Assembly (NCBI GenBank): GCA_004794655.1
Contig: SMMW01000018.1
Span: forward strand, 85,001-149,000
Source: Marisa cornuarietis
Lineage: Eukaryota; Mollusca; Gastropoda; Architaenioglossa; Ampullariidae
DNA: 64,000 bases
Direction of reading: 5' to 3'
Part shown: in pieces, positions 12,348 through 24,763 of the stretch
Numbering within the stretch: position 1 is the first letter of the stretch
Layout: each line of letters begins with the position of its first letter
Notes under the pieces: generated by a model
The model's input: only the letters and a program-made list of their open reading frames with translations
Told to the model about the DNA's origin: nothing
The model's database searches: none
Made by a program: the position numbers and the translations under genes

Positions 12348-12560
12348 GACATGCACATCTTCTGGCATGCGCACACGCACAAACACACACATCTCACACA
12401 CACACACACACACACAGACATGCACATTTTCTGTCATGCACACACGCACAAACACACATCTCTCTCACACACGCACACACACAGACATGCACACTTTCTG
12501 CCACACAAATGAGCGCGCGCATGCAGGCACGCACACACGCACAAACACACACACACACAC
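12308..12560. repeat. AC-rich compound microsatellite with internal repeats
   Basis: (AC)n tracts alternate with a block GACATGCACA(T/C)TTTCTG.CA that recurs at about 12348, 12418 and 12484. This gives an approximately 65-70 bp periodic array. Confidence 0.9.
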
Positions 12561-13124
12561 CAATGTTTTGCAGTAGCAGAGGCTAATTCACTAATTATCG
12601 TCAAGCAAGAGACTCGAACTGTGATGGACACACACACCCACACAGACAGTGCACACGCGTATCTATTTATAGCCGAGTGTAGACCACCACCCTAACAAAG
12701 TCTCTGGACCTCTCGGTGCTGAGCTCCACGAAACTCGAGAGGGAGAATAGACTGGGTGGTGAAGTAAGAAACTGTTGGTGTTGATAGCAATGACAGATGT
12801 GTGTGGTATGTATGTGTAAAGTATCCACATTACATTTACGTGTATGTAAGTGTGTATACATGGATGGGGAAGTGTGCATAAGAGAGAGTAAATAGTCTGT
12901 GTCCTTACAAAACAGTTCAGGGCCAGTCGTTGTTTACCTCCCGGTGCTCCTACTCTGTACCTACAGCTTCGCGCTCTATAAATTATTCGTTAAAACATTT
13001 TCTTCAAGTAGTGTGATGATGACATTCCGCTGAAAGAAAAATAGTCTCTTCATGTCTTTGTTTACCACATCACTCTTAAAATGGCGAATTGCACGTGTAT
13101 TCTCCCTGATAAGCCCTTGTCACC

Positions 13125-13270
13125 AATACAGTGACGATCGGTTGTCCTTGGTTCATATCTCACTTCAGACACGGTGTTCTTTCTCTACATATTGGACTTT
13201 TTTCCAGGGCTGGCTGCTTGGTCGTGACAGTAGCCTTAGTTCCTACCCCTCTTTCCCTCCTGTATATACT
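13125..13270 (+). mobile_element. SINE-like fragment
   Basis: Box-B-like GGTTCATATCT at about 13150 is followed by a body resembling those at 33964-34060 and 63530-63660 (..CTCTACAT..., ..CAGGGCTGG..TGCTTGG.., pyrimidine-rich CCCTCTTTCCCTCC). The head upstream is degraded. Confidence 0.45.
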
Positions 13271-13670
13271 ATTTAATATCCATTCTGTGCAGACTCTTTA
13301 CATACTCTCCTCACTTATGGTCTATTCAATGTAGGTACTTTTTTAATGTATGCAGAGGACATGCGAATGTTCGCACCGTCTGGGGCAGAGCTTCGAGATT
13401 TCAGCTGAATCATCAGCAGACAAGGTAGACACGGGCATTCCACTTGATTAATTTCAATCAGCAAAAACCTTCACAACTCTTCCTTTTTCGCCAGAACCCA
13501 AGTTGCCAGTCCTGTGGGGAGACTCGGCTGAACTTTATACATCGCATCCATTTCACTCCCTTTCCTTGTCTTTCCTCCTGACATCATCGTTCATCGTCGC
13601 TTGAGGTCTGCGAGGGGGGCGGGGACTAAAGCCGGGTTCAATGAACAATCGCACAAAGCTTACATACATA

Positions 13671-13703
13671 AAAGTGTCCCTATATTGAAGAGAGGGACAC
13701 TTT
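13671..13703. other. Perfect 11-bp hairpin
   Basis: AAAGTGTCCCT (13671-13681) is exactly complementary to AGGGACACTTT (13693-13703) with an 11-nt loop. It is too short for a canonical miRNA precursor, and no function is assigned. Confidence 0.6.
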
Positions 13704-13999
13704 AAAGTGAAAGTAACACTCACATGATCTCATCCAGAACATTGTAAGCCGACAGTTTATTCGTTTACACAACCGCAAGGAAGGATAAGTTAAGGCCGCT
13801 GCTGCTGGAGCTGATGTCCATACGTCGCAGGCTGTTGCCGCAGTCTTTCCTGCACCGACATGTAACCTGCCTGTCAACACATCATACATCTCTCCTGTCT
13901 AATCTTTTAGGATAATCTTTTCATTGCGCCGAAAGCTCAGACAGCGAACGGTGTTGGGGAAGAAAGATTTCAGGTAAATAATGTTAGATTCTTCTTCCG

Positions 14000-14050
14000 A
14001 GCCTCTCTGTCTCTCTGCCTCTCTGTCTCTCTGCCTCTCTGTCTCTCTGC
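14000..14050. repeat. TCTCTCTG/CC low-complexity repeat
   Basis: Repeats of CTCTCTGTCTCTCTGC about three times. Confidence 0.85.
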
Positions 14051-14408
14051 GTCTTATCCTTTCATTGCATGATATCCAGTGCATTCCAATATCAAGAACA
14101 TCAATCACTTTTCCTTCCTCGCCTAAAAAAATGCAGGTAGGAGAAGAATCATATATTTGGAGGCAAGCAGAGTATTTTTACCGGCTATAAAAAGTTACTG
14201 AGATTCGCATCGAGGCAGACTGATAATAAATGTAAACAGAGATAATTTCAACGATTGCTAACCACAACTTGAGAATTACATCACGTGACATCGAAAACTC
14301 TCAGTTTAAAATGTTGTCAATAAGGAGTTTTACTTCAAAGTTTGTCAGACCGTACAGAAACTTTTTTCTTAAAGAACAAAACGAACAGTCTCCAGCAGTG
14401 AGTACTCT

Positions 14409-14434
14409 GTGTGTGTGAGAGAGAGAGAGAGAGA
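14409..14434. repeat. (GT)n-(GA)n microsatellite
   Basis: Short GT tract continuing into about 9 GA units. Confidence 0.9.
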
Positions 14435-14610
14435 GCACATACGGGCATTCAAGCACAATTTACGCCATAAAGAGCAACAAGTTTTGTCAACAATATTAGC
14501 AAGTTTCATGTACAAAGTTCTTTAATAGAGATTAACTTTTGGCAAATTTTTTCATGCCATTCTCACAGAAAATAAAATCCTTGCCAAAGTAGGTTTGTCC
14601 ATTTACCCAC

Positions 14611-14720
14611 GGCCTGAATGCAACAGTTCTGGAGGACAAACTGTGGTGTCACAGAAAAAAATTAGAGAAGCGCCCTGTTCATCAGGAACACAGCATCTAG
14701 TGCTACACCATTGACCATGC
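14611..14720 (-). repeat. Dispersed repeat, copy 1 (partner at 53395-53505)
   Basis: CTGAATGCAACA, then GACAAACTGTGG, CCCTGTTCATCAGGA and GTGCTACACCA occur in the same order and spacing as in the partner copy (CTGAATGCAACA, GACAAGCTGTGG, GCCCAGTTCATTCAGGA, GTGTAACACCCA). The strand is arbitrary; both copies have the same orientation. Origin unknown, probably a decayed mobile element. Confidence 0.65.
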
Positions 14721-15659
14721 CAACATCTGAACATAAATAACATACCACATAAAAACGAGTGAGTGAAAGCCCGCGGATGTTTGTTTTGCAGGAAGGTTTT
14801 TGTACATGTCAGTGCAAAAAAAACTCTTGTATGCCTAAGAAGAAATTTTTTTTTTAAATCATCCTCTGTGAAACCGAGCTTGTCTGAACAGTAATAACAA
14901 GATGTTAGTCTGATGCCATGGCCGCAGTGTTTTGTATTTAGAAAAAGATGAAGAGATGTTTGAAGGTACAGTCTTTGTGTCGCCCACATGGCCCCGACGA
15001 AGCCATCAGACTCCGCCACAACCTCATTCAGCTCGCGGGTTCGTCAAGCAGCAGCAGCAACATTTTGAGCAATACATCCTTCTTAATGCACCACACAATG
15101 TGAATGGACAAAATTAAAATGTGACATCTATTGTCGACAGGACATGTTTTTCATTTTGATTGAGTGATACTCCTACTACTACTACTTCTTCTTCGTCTAT
15201 TATTGCCATTTCATTCACCATCTATTTTGTCTTCTTAATATTTGTCGTTGTCCAGCTAGTTCTGACCTTTCTTGATTGTTGTAGCAATTTTAGATACAAT
15301 TTTCTCCTTTCAGTATTCTATTCTTATAAAAGTGCACAATACAATATCAGTACTCTAAAGACAGATTTATATAAGCAGGATTAAATTGGTGTAAAATCAT
15401 CAAAAACTTAAGTGACAACAGTAAAAGTTAGTGGTGTAGTAAATTAAAATAGACAAGCCTTATTAAGAAAAATATAACACAAATACAGTATAGAAGGCAA
15501 ATAAATCTCCAGAAATTCACGATGGTAATCAAATGTATTTCAGTCAAGCAGGTAATGAGTAATGACTACTAAGTACGAGTGGCAATATCCAAGTGATGTC
15601 TAAAAGTATCAACTAGAAAAAGTTCACTTTCATTTAAAAAAAATATGCTGTTGACTCTA
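14721..15659. other. Unannotated stretch
   Basis: No supportable gene. A minus-strand open frame of 138 codons covers 14603-15019 but overlaps the dispersed repeat and has no known domain. Confidence 0.4.
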
Positions 15660-15822
15660 ATGCTGAGGGACAAGAAATCTCTATCCAGTAATGATAATGA
15701 CAAGAGGTTAGTTATACAACAATGGTCAGAAAAGGTCAGAGATCAGATTCAGCATTCAGTGTCTACTGTCTACTGACAAGATTAAAATGATATACTTTCT
15801 TTCCACTAAGATCAGTATCTAG

Positions 15823-15970
15823 CAATGTCTAGTGACAAACAGATTAATATCCATAAATATCTTTATTGCTTAATGACAACATAGTAATTAGTGACAACAT
15901 GATACCAATGACTAGTGACAACATGGCAATATTCAACAAATAGCTGTCAATGACTAGTGACAATTAATGT
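15823..15970. repeat. Degenerate short tandem repeat (TAGTGACAAC motif)
   Basis: Variants of (C)TAGTGACAACATG recur at about 15826, 15872, 15890, 15912 and 15953. Looser matches (AGTGACAACAG, AATGACAAGAGG) extend back to about 15405. Confidence 0.6.
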
Positions 15971-18900
15971 TCATGGTTGCAGGTGTGTTGTGGAAGTTGA
16001 TCCCGCTTTACCGCCTTTTATAGGAGATGTTATAGGGCTATGGGTATTAGAGCTACCGTTATGATATCTCTACTCAGTATGTAATACGACGCACATACAC
16101 TTACCTTGCATACGCACAACGCATATTACACACATACACCACGCTCGACGAGCCCCCCGTAGATGGGATGGAGGTGAAGAGATTTCTAGTTGATTTATGG
16201 AAGATGAAGAACTTGCTGCTCTCACTTTTCTATCTGGCCATAACCGTCGTCTTTCTTCTTCTTTTTACGTCATTCTTTTCCCAAAATGACGACGAACAAA
16301 TGACGCACACATGACGTCAAACACAAGACACCATTCACACACGAAACAATACAAGACCTACCCCGAACTCATTACACAGTATATTTCGTAAACGTGGTAA
16401 AACATGATACAAAGAAGGGAGATAATTGTGAAATTATTAATATTTATATGTAAGGGAACACCAGTCTGACACATGTACGACTTGTAGTTGCTGATAATAT
16501 TTTGTGTTCCATCGTCGTTAACAGACTCGTTTCTTAATTTATTAAAAGAGTCGATCGCTGTTTGTTTAAACAGCTAATCATCGTTAAGCACGGGAAAGGG
16601 GAGATAAATCATGAGGAAATTTTAAAAGATTATTTGAGAATTTATTTGGACCAAACACAAGATATTTTGAAAAGCACAATGACAGATCGTGATCTTCAGG
16701 GGACTGTCGTGGACTAACGCAGAGTGGTAAGGACAATGTTTGGCAAATATTCTTTTTGGACACAAAAATCTCTCTCTCTCTCTCTCTCGTCTTTTTCTTT
16801 CCTTTACTCTTTCTCTACTTACTCTACCTTATCTGTCTTATGTTGATGTCTCTCTCTCTCCAAACACACACACACACAGAACACAGCATAACAGAGAGGT
16901 AGAAGAGTCAGAGAATGGCCTTCTCCGAAACACTTAATTAGATCATTTGTATTTGCATTTATCAATTTCGTCGCAGAGCTGCAGACTCCCAGTAGAAGCG
17001 AGAAAGAGATAAGGTATCCCCAGAGACGACCGAGGCCCTGATTTTCCCGCAGAGCCCTGACAAGACAAGGAATCTCCGGGGAAGATAGGAGGCGCTGTAA
17101 ACGCGACATAGGTCATATAGGTGGGGAATTTCAGGGCTTCGGGGAATGCCTGACATTTCTGTCAGAGGCGGAACATGTCGGCGTTGGCGCTTTTTTCGCG
17201 ACGATTGGTCCACTTCCAACCTTTTGCCGGGGGAGCACGAGGGCTGAAATAAGAGAACATCAATGAGGCCGACGTTCTACGAGACCTTTGTGGGTCGTCT
17301 AGATGTTTGGGTCATCTGCATATGTCGTGCGATCTTTTCTTCTTCTGCTTTAATCTCTCTTCTCCCGTCTAGTTTCTTTTTTTTCAGTCTCTTTTACCCT
17401 CCTTTTTCCCCTTCTCTTCACTTCATTCCATGTTTTTACTTGAAACTGAGTGTCTGTTATGAGGGAAAATGGGAGCAGACGCCAACACCTATGGTGGCAG
17501 CATGTTTGTTCAGGAAGAAAGCACAGGTTCGTGAGCACCCGCTAACAGTCAATATTATTGTTGTTTTTTAAAGAAGGGAACAGAAGCAGGAGAGGAGAAT
17601 CGCTGCAGGTGGGCGTCTGTGAAGTCAGCGAGAGTTTGTGACCTTTTGCAGAGCCGATGGTCGAGGGATGATGTCTCGCTTGGAGTAGGAGCTGCATCAG
17701 AATTTTGTCCTCTTGGTAAAAGCAAGCTCCGCCATTTACTCTCCTCCCCTCTCCTCCCCTCTTACACAGTGTCTCGAGCAGTCTGCAACATTTGTGTCCC
17801 TCCATGTGGACAGTGATCGGTGTCAAGGTGTTTTCGTTTAGCCTAGTCCAAGTAATTCATTTGGTTATGTTTTGTTGTTGTTGTTTGATGTATGTGTGTG
17901 TTTGTTTTCGGTTTCTTGTTGTTGTTGTTGTGTTTTTTTTGCAGTGCTCTCGGAACTTCCTGTTTGTCTTAATCCTCATCGGTGGTGTTTGTATCCTTCT
18001 GAGAACTTCAGCCGTGTAGGGAATGATGGCATCATCCGCCCACTCAGTCGATTGCTGTTCATGATGGCAGTGTTAAAGGGATGCTGTTCTTTCATCTGAC
18101 TTCATTGCGAGCCAGAATTCTGTTGAAGCTGGCGGCACGATGTGAAAGCTTAGGTCTCAATACAGTGCACATCAAGCTTCAAGCAGCTTGTGCCACCTAT
18201 CAAACAAATCCCGCCCTCATTAACTTTACTCGCCAATAAGTAAAGCGTCGAAGGGGGAGGTAAATGCACAGCTTCACAGACACAGTGATCTACCCACTCC
18301 CTCTCTTTCCCATCTTTTTTTCAGGATCACCTGCCATACCCCTCGGATTCGTGGGTCATGTCTGCATGTCGTGCAAAGCACGAGAAGCCCAGAATGTTGC
18401 AAGACACAAACACTACGCTGATGTGGTAAAAGGAAGGGACTTGACTGACCACCCTGTGAGCCCAGCCATGTTTGTTCACTAAACGAACACAGTATCTCTT
18501 CTATTGCCACTTCTATTCCTCTGTTCTTCTCGTACTCGTTCACTATAATTTAATGGGAAGATCTTTCCCGATTTACGAGAGACTAATTCACCTTTGTTTT
18601 ACGGAAATATACTTCTAGTTTATCAAGACATCACTCACTTTTTACGAAAACAAATTTAGAAAACTTGATTGCAGTCATATGATAACATTTTCCTTCTTTC
18701 TTAATCTTTTTTTGTTGTTGTTCGAGTAGCTGTCACTGTAAATTAATTGTCATTACCGTGTATTGTTCTCAAAGTAAAGGCTATGAATGGTTTCAGCAGA
18801 ATCCGTGGTATGGTCTGAAATGTAGAGATACATCCTACATATTGTAGTCACTGCGGACTACTCACTCTTCTAACTAAGAATACCGCTATAGTGAAGACGA

Positions 18901-20881
18901 ATCACACCTGTGAAAGGAACACCGTATGCACATTCCTCAAGACTGCCACCATGCCGACACGTCCCCTGCCCTGACACAGTGTGATAACCATTTCAACACC
19001 AGATGAGTTCATTCACTGCATTGTCTCTGTCGTCTGCAAAACATCTTAATTCTTCCTAAAAAAAAAAAAAAAAAACTTGAACGAAAAGGAAAACAGGGCC
19101 TGGCTGTTTCCCGCTGTTGTTATTGTTATAACAAAGGCGTAACAGTGACGGATTCTGATGAAAGCAAAGCTGCATCAGTGGCACTGTGGCCCTCTGGCGA
19201 TGCTGGGACACAAAACACACCCAGCCTTTGATGTGACTGTCTGCGAGTGGGGCAAAATATACAGGGCACCTCGCAGGAAAACACGAATGGCACGAGCAGC
19301 TTGTGGTGAGAGCATTAATCAGGTCTGGAGGAGGACGTGCACCTGCTTGAGTTTACTGGGCAGAGAGATAATAAGTCACAGGTGAGAGATGCGACATCTT
19401 GCCCCCTCCAACCTCTTGTGGGCGTGTGTATGTGTATGTGTGTCCGTTCGCGTCTGTGTGCGTGTAACTGTGTATCTGTGTGTTTGTGTGCAGTGCATGT
19501 GTGTATACGTGTGAGTGTGTCTGTATATTTACTTTCCTCGCACTCAGGAAAGCTAACTCCTCTCCGCTCGCACACATTGGTGAAGCCAGCACGAGGGGAG
19601 GTAAGAGGTGTAGAAGGTCACTAATGAAGCCGATGCACGGAGAGACAGCCGCGGATGGCACCGCGCAGTAACTAGATCACCACGCTTAATGAAATAAACA
19701 CCCAGGCCAGGCAACCCCCGGGGTTAGGAACACAAACAACTGCACAGCGGCATCCCGCCCCCCTGTCGGCGACAGATGGCGCTGGCACACAGGGCGTGTC
19801 GAGATGGCAGAGAAGGGCGAGATAGGGACACAATGAGAGCGAAGGGAGGTAGTGCAAGGTGAACAATGATCATCGCCAAGAAAGGAGGAAAGGACTGGCA
19901 TGGATGCTGGACGTTACGAGAAGTGGAAGTGGTGGTGGGGTGGGTAAAGAGACGATAACTCGATGTGCACGCACGCATGCGCAGGCACAGTGTCTCTCGT
20001 ATAGGGCTTCAGCAACCACCATCTCCCCTTGTCCAGATCATGCTGATGACAGTAGGACAAACGCCGACGACAATGTGGCTGCTCGCACATTCATGGGTGA
20101 CTGCGCCTGAAGATCGACAAAAGCCGCTTGGATGAGGTGACACCTGCAGAACAGAGGGTAGAGGGTGTTGTCAGGCGCAATAACACCCACTGTATATGGC
20201 AATCATCCACTGTGGGTGCACATGACAATCATCCACAGCAGACTCCGGGGATTTGGGTGGGAGCTGTGGTCACTGGCAGGGGAGGGGAGGGGGATGAGAA
20301 GGAGTCGACATCATTTGTCAGCTAACTAGTCGAGTTCAGCCAAGAGAACCTACTTCTGTCACTTCTCTTTGGTCACTGGGGATGAATGCTGCTAGCGTAA
20401 AGGAAGATAATTCTAGCTGAGGTCCATTTTACAAAAGATTACCATTAGATGACAATGGCAACACGAGTTAAAGAAAGAACATTTTCTCCCATAGCGATGT
20501 GCAGCTCCTAAGGAAAGGTAGAGTGTCGCAGAAAGCGCACCACCTTAAATATATAATTACAAGTTAAAGGCAGTTCCGTGACCACGTGGTCGTTAAATAA
20601 ATAAATGTTCTGTAAGCGTGGGGCGTTTTTTCTTTTACCGTAGATACCGACGTTGACTTGAAGGTAGCTAACGTTTTTTTTTTTATAGGAGAAGCATTTT
20701 ATCCAAGCTCTCTCTCTCTCAAACACACGCTTGCACTTTAATGGAATACCTTTCATAAAGTCCTCGTGCCCATTGTGTAAGAGGAAAAGAAAGCAGAATG
20801 TTTGTTTTCTAAAAGGATAAATGAAAAAGATGTATTGCTGACCTGTCATTACGACCCTGTCTTCCCCTTTCTAGACTGTCC

Positions 20882-20885
<4 letters not shown>
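15971..20885. other. Unannotated stretch with minor simple repeats
   Basis: Holds a (TC)9 run at 16771-16788, a poly-A run at about 19059-19075 and GT-rich sequence around 19424-19530. A good-looking acceptor (pyrimidine tract then CAG) at 18324 precedes 50-100 bp of open frame, but nothing recognisable is encoded and I do not call an exon. Confidence 0.4.

Positions 20886-20945
<60 letters not shown>
20886..20945. repeat. (GT)n-(GA)n microsatellite
   Basis: About 20 GT units followed by about 10 GA units. Confidence 0.97.
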
Positions 20946-21824
20946 CATATAATATGCATGTGACTTGACTAAGAGAAAGAGAGATTCATATCTCCTGGCT
21001 TTCCCCGCTGTTTTTCAAACCACACTAACTTCCGGCAAATCGTCGATTTGCAAGCGCAGAAGAAGCAATCTACACACCTTCAACAGGTTCCTGAGGTGAA
21101 ATTAGTCATTAATTTTGAGCTTGGCAGACTCCTTGCTTTAGACAGAGCCGCGCATCGAGGAGAGTTCCACCCCCCCCCCGCCCCTCACCTGTGTGGAAGA
21201 CCGCATACCGCGCCAGCAGGCCTCACTGCCTCACCCCTCACCTTCCCCACCATCACTCCCACCGGTCACAGACTTGCTCAGCTCACACGTTTGGCAGGCA
21301 GGAAGTGATAACCTCCGATGGTTGTTGTGTGAAGATGTGAGCCGCCAAGGCAAGCCGGCTGTTGACTGTTGTGGGTGTGCGAGACACACAAACCACCTGG
21401 GCCTGTCGAGTCAAGCATGGCCTCGGGACAGTCATCTGGCTTCAGCCACCGTGTGATGGGATTTTTTCTCCTCGCCAGGAGTCATGGTTAGCCACTTCGT
21501 TTCAAGAACCTACCCCCGGCTGACGTGTCTTAACAAACAAATTGTCAGAAGATTCGCAGGTGTTTGTTAGTTAGGGACTTTTTCCCACTGGCGTCAAAAG
21601 CGAGTGGTGTGTGTGTGTGTGTGTTTGTGAAAGAAAGATTTCGCGTGTGTGTGCGAGCTTGTTCGAGTGTTAGTGAGTATGTCTGTGAGTGTATGAGACA
21701 AGGAATGTCTGTGTGAGTGAAGTTAAGAGGCACTGCGACTACCTGTGCCGGTACAATGTAAAAGAGGAGAGAGATGGATGATGTCTAGTAAGGCACCCGC
21801 AAGTGAAGGTCAGCAAGAAGGGGC

Positions 21825-22379
21825 ACAACCCATCAGTCAATCAGTCGACCCTTGACCGGCACCTTGCGTTTGGGGGAGCACATGGACAGACGCGGCAGCT
21901 GACAGGGCCCACCACTCTTGCCTATTGTGGGTGATAGTCAGCAGGTCCTGTACAGGACGACCAGTCCAATCTTTGATGTTCGTAAACCAGTTCTTTCTCT
22001 GACCACCGCGGCGTCGGCCGCCCTCCAAGGTGCCTTGAAGGATAGTCTTCGACAAGGTGTCGTGCTGGGTCACATGGCCAAAGAAGACCAACTTATGTCG
22101 CTTGACATTTGATAGTAGAGATTCCTGGTGTCCTACGAGTGTGGCCTTCTTGTTTCTTTCAAAGTCGTTGGTTTTATGTTCTTTGTATGAGATCCGGAGC
22201 AGCCTCCTCATTGTTCTCGAATGCCTGGATTCTCCTTTCCGTTTCGGCGAGCAGAGTCCACGTGTCACATCCATAGAGCAGGATCGGCACTACCAGTTAT
22301 TAGTACAGATTATCCTTGGCAGTGAACCTGATCATATGGCTATGCCAGATCCTATCTAATCTAGTCATTGTTGCTGCTG

Positions 22380-22415
<36 letters not shown>

Positions 22416-22965
22416 AATCCTTTTGTGGATATCTGGTGTTTAGCTGCCGTCCTTAGAGAGGGTGGCTCCCAGATACTTGAAGCTGCTTAACTCTTCGAGT
22501 ATTATCCCATTCATGTAGATCGTTGCTTTGCCATTATCATTGATCATAACTTTGCTCTTTTCAGCGCTGGTCTCTACTCCCAGCGTCTGTCAGTCTGTTG
22601 GTAAGGTCTTGCAGTTCCTTTTTAGTCCTATGTCGTCTGCAAAGCGTAGGTTGCAGATTGGCCTTCCACCAATTGAAATAGAAGTATGATGGTCGTGGAG
22701 TGTTTCAAGCATGATGTTTTCCAAGAAGATATTAAACAGCACCGGTGATAGGGGACATCCTTGACGTACCCCTACTGTGGTGCGAAAGTGAGCTCGTACT
22801 TTGTTATCAAGCAGTACTGCACTCGTAACCTTTTATATAGCGCCTCAGTGACATGAAGGAGGCCTTCTTCGATGTTGAATTTTCACATCACATGCCATAG
22901 CCACTCGTGCCAGACTCTGTCGAATGCCTTTTTAAAGTCAATGAAGTACGCAACCCATGCTATCC
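21825..22965 (-). mobile_element. Degenerate LINE (endonuclease-reverse transcriptase type), 5' truncated
   Basis: Reading the minus strand from about 22965: YFIDFKKAFDRVWHEWLW (RT motif A region), then VRQGCPLSPVLFNIFLENIM (motif B region), then ICNLRFADDIG (catalytic FADD near 22640), then SAEKSKVMIN and SSFKYLGATLSKDG. The C-terminal part is an open frame from 22274 to 21837 containing RIQAFENN.., ISYKEHKT, VKRHKLVFFGHVT, GGRRRGGQRKNWFTNIKDW and NRQEWWALSAAASVHV. This architecture is typical of a widespread invertebrate LINE with a GHV..GRRRGG.R..W C-terminus. Several frameshifts and stops disrupt it. A CAG/GCT triplet expansion (22379-22414) sits between the RT and C-terminal portions and is read as poly-Ala or poly-Ser/Gln depending on frame. 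No endonuclease domain is present. Confidence 0.93.
22379..22414. repeat. (GCT)n microsatellite inside the LINE
   Basis: About 12 near-perfect GCT units in the minus-strand LINE coding region, probably expanded after insertion. Confidence 0.95.
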
Positions 22966-23166
22966 ACTCGCTCGACGCTCCACATAATGAAGAATCTATC
23001 ACTGAAATGCTCTAACAGCAGACCGGTTGTCGCTGACAAAATGAAGTGAATCTGACTTTAAATTATTATTTAATTAGAGTAGCATCAGGTTTACAGAAGG
23101 ATTACGGTACTTTACTACACTGTCCTTGCCTGTAGAAATTATAACTGCCATACTACACCATAGTGC

Positions 23167-23168
<2 letters not shown>

Positions 23169-23198
<30 letters not shown>
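23169..23198. repeat. (GT)n microsatellite
   Basis: About 15 GT units. Confidence 0.95.
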
Positions 23199-24240
23199 TC
23201 ACGCGCGCGTGACCGTTCCGGCGGTGCAGGAAAACATGCAATACCCTGTATCTAAGACCCAACACTATCCGCTCTCTGAAGTATGGGTGTGTGTGGGTCT
23301 CTTGGGGTGCAATCTGGTAGCGGGCATTTCGGGTCCGCTAACAATGGTAGGATCACGTGATTGTAGGAGGGTCGGTCTGCTGGGGCCCCTCGTTTCGACG
23401 CTTGGATCGGGATCCGCCTGATTAGCGCCAGCGGCCACTGTAGAGCCCACGCCCCGCTGCCAGAAGGACTTTACCTAAAAGGTCCTTCTATAACTAGCTG
23501 AGCCTCCAGAGGGCTTCATCACACTGTCTTTGTAAGTCTGTCCTCCAGCATCGTGAGGGTCCTGCTTACAAGTTCACAGAGTGCAGCCGAATACGGCACA
23601 GGCTGGTCGACAGCCGCAGAAATCGAACGAAAGACATGGAATCACTCTTGCTGCCGCTCTTTAAACATTCTATCGGCCTTATCTCCCTTGCAAGTTTCGT
23701 TCTCTCGCCTTCGTTCACCCGCGTGTTGCCAGTGAGGAATGTTCAAAAGGAATATAAACTCCACGCTAATGTCAATATTTCCTCTAAATGGAGAAAGTTA
23801 CTGGCGGGAGAAAACAGAGTTAATATGAAAGTGACAAGAATGTTCCTTACTGGGCTACCCCGAGTGTATACAGCAATCCTTTTGGAGAGGTTATCTGTTC
23901 ATTTCATCTGACTGATTTTCCCACTCCACCATCCCCTCACTTTCCGCGCCTGGTTAATCCATCGGGAGGCAGGAACGACAGCGAAGAGAGAAGGATAAAG
24001 CTTACACGGAAAAAGGGGGGGAGAGAGAGGGGAGGGCTGGGTGCCGAGCTGTTTTTATCGCCCTTGCTAAGCCTGCGATAGAAATGAACAGGGTGTCTGG
24101 CAGCTTTGATTTCGCCGCCAGCGCCCAACGTCTCTCTCAGACCGAGGCTCAAAGAGGTTAACCCTTGCCCTCCCGCTTGCAATGACTCGAAGCAGCGCAG
24201 CAGCAACAGCAGGCGGCTATCTCCTGTGCAGGTGTCCCCC
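23199..24240. other. Unannotated stretch
   Basis: No supportable gene or mobile element. Confidence 0.4.
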
Positions 24241-24284
24241 GCACCAACACAGCAGCCACAACAGCAGCAGCAGCAGCAGCAGCC
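24241..24284. repeat. CAG-rich triplet run
   Basis: CAGCAGCCACAACAG followed by (CAG)n. It lies in a 66-codon plus-strand frame (24106-24306) giving polyglutamine, but the rest of that frame has no recognisable domain, so no gene is called. Confidence 0.85.
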
Positions 24285-24418
24285 CTTGAGCGCAGATGCG
24301 AAGTGAAGCGAGCAGAACGATGGGAAAAAAATCTTTTCTGGTCTTTTTTGTTTTTTGAGTGCAAAGAGTTTTTAACCATCAGTTCTTTTAACCAAAATGA
24401 GCAAATATACTGTGACAT

Positions 24419-24444
24419 GTGTGTGTGTGTGTGTGTGTGTGTGT
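24419..24444. repeat. (GT)n microsatellite
   Basis: 13 GT units. Confidence 0.95.
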
Positions 24445-24681
24445 ACAAATGTACAAGTTTATTTGTGCATGTTAGACAAGACAAACTTTATTGTTTAGGC
24501 CATCGGCCCATAACAGGAGGGTGACATGATGACTTTGCACATTTCTAATGCATTACGCAAAATATACTGCAACATATGTAATATATAGAGCATACAGTTA
24601 TATAATGTAATATATTGTTGCCTCTCAGGCAGATCTATGTGGGTGCTAAGATACTACTTGCTTAAACATCAGATAAAGATG

Positions 24682-24684
<3 letters not shown>

Positions 24685-24762
<78 letters not shown>
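24685..24762. repeat. (GT)39 microsatellite
   Basis: 78 bp of uninterrupted GT, the longest pure dinucleotide tract in the window. Confidence 0.99.

Positions 24763-24763
<1 letters not shown>

Noticed and set aside
14603..15019. 138-codon minus-strand cysteine-containing frame
   Set aside because: Its C-terminal part is a dispersed repeat found again at 53395-53505 in a broken frame; no ordered cysteine pattern or splice support.
18325..18480. Exon after a strong CAG acceptor
   Set aside because: The acceptor is good, but none of the three frames gives a recognisable sequence, and no partner exon with matching phase could be found.
24106..24306. Polyglutamine transcription-factor exon
   Set aside because: Only the CAG run is distinctive; flanking residues show no domain and no splice sites or conservation evidence are available.
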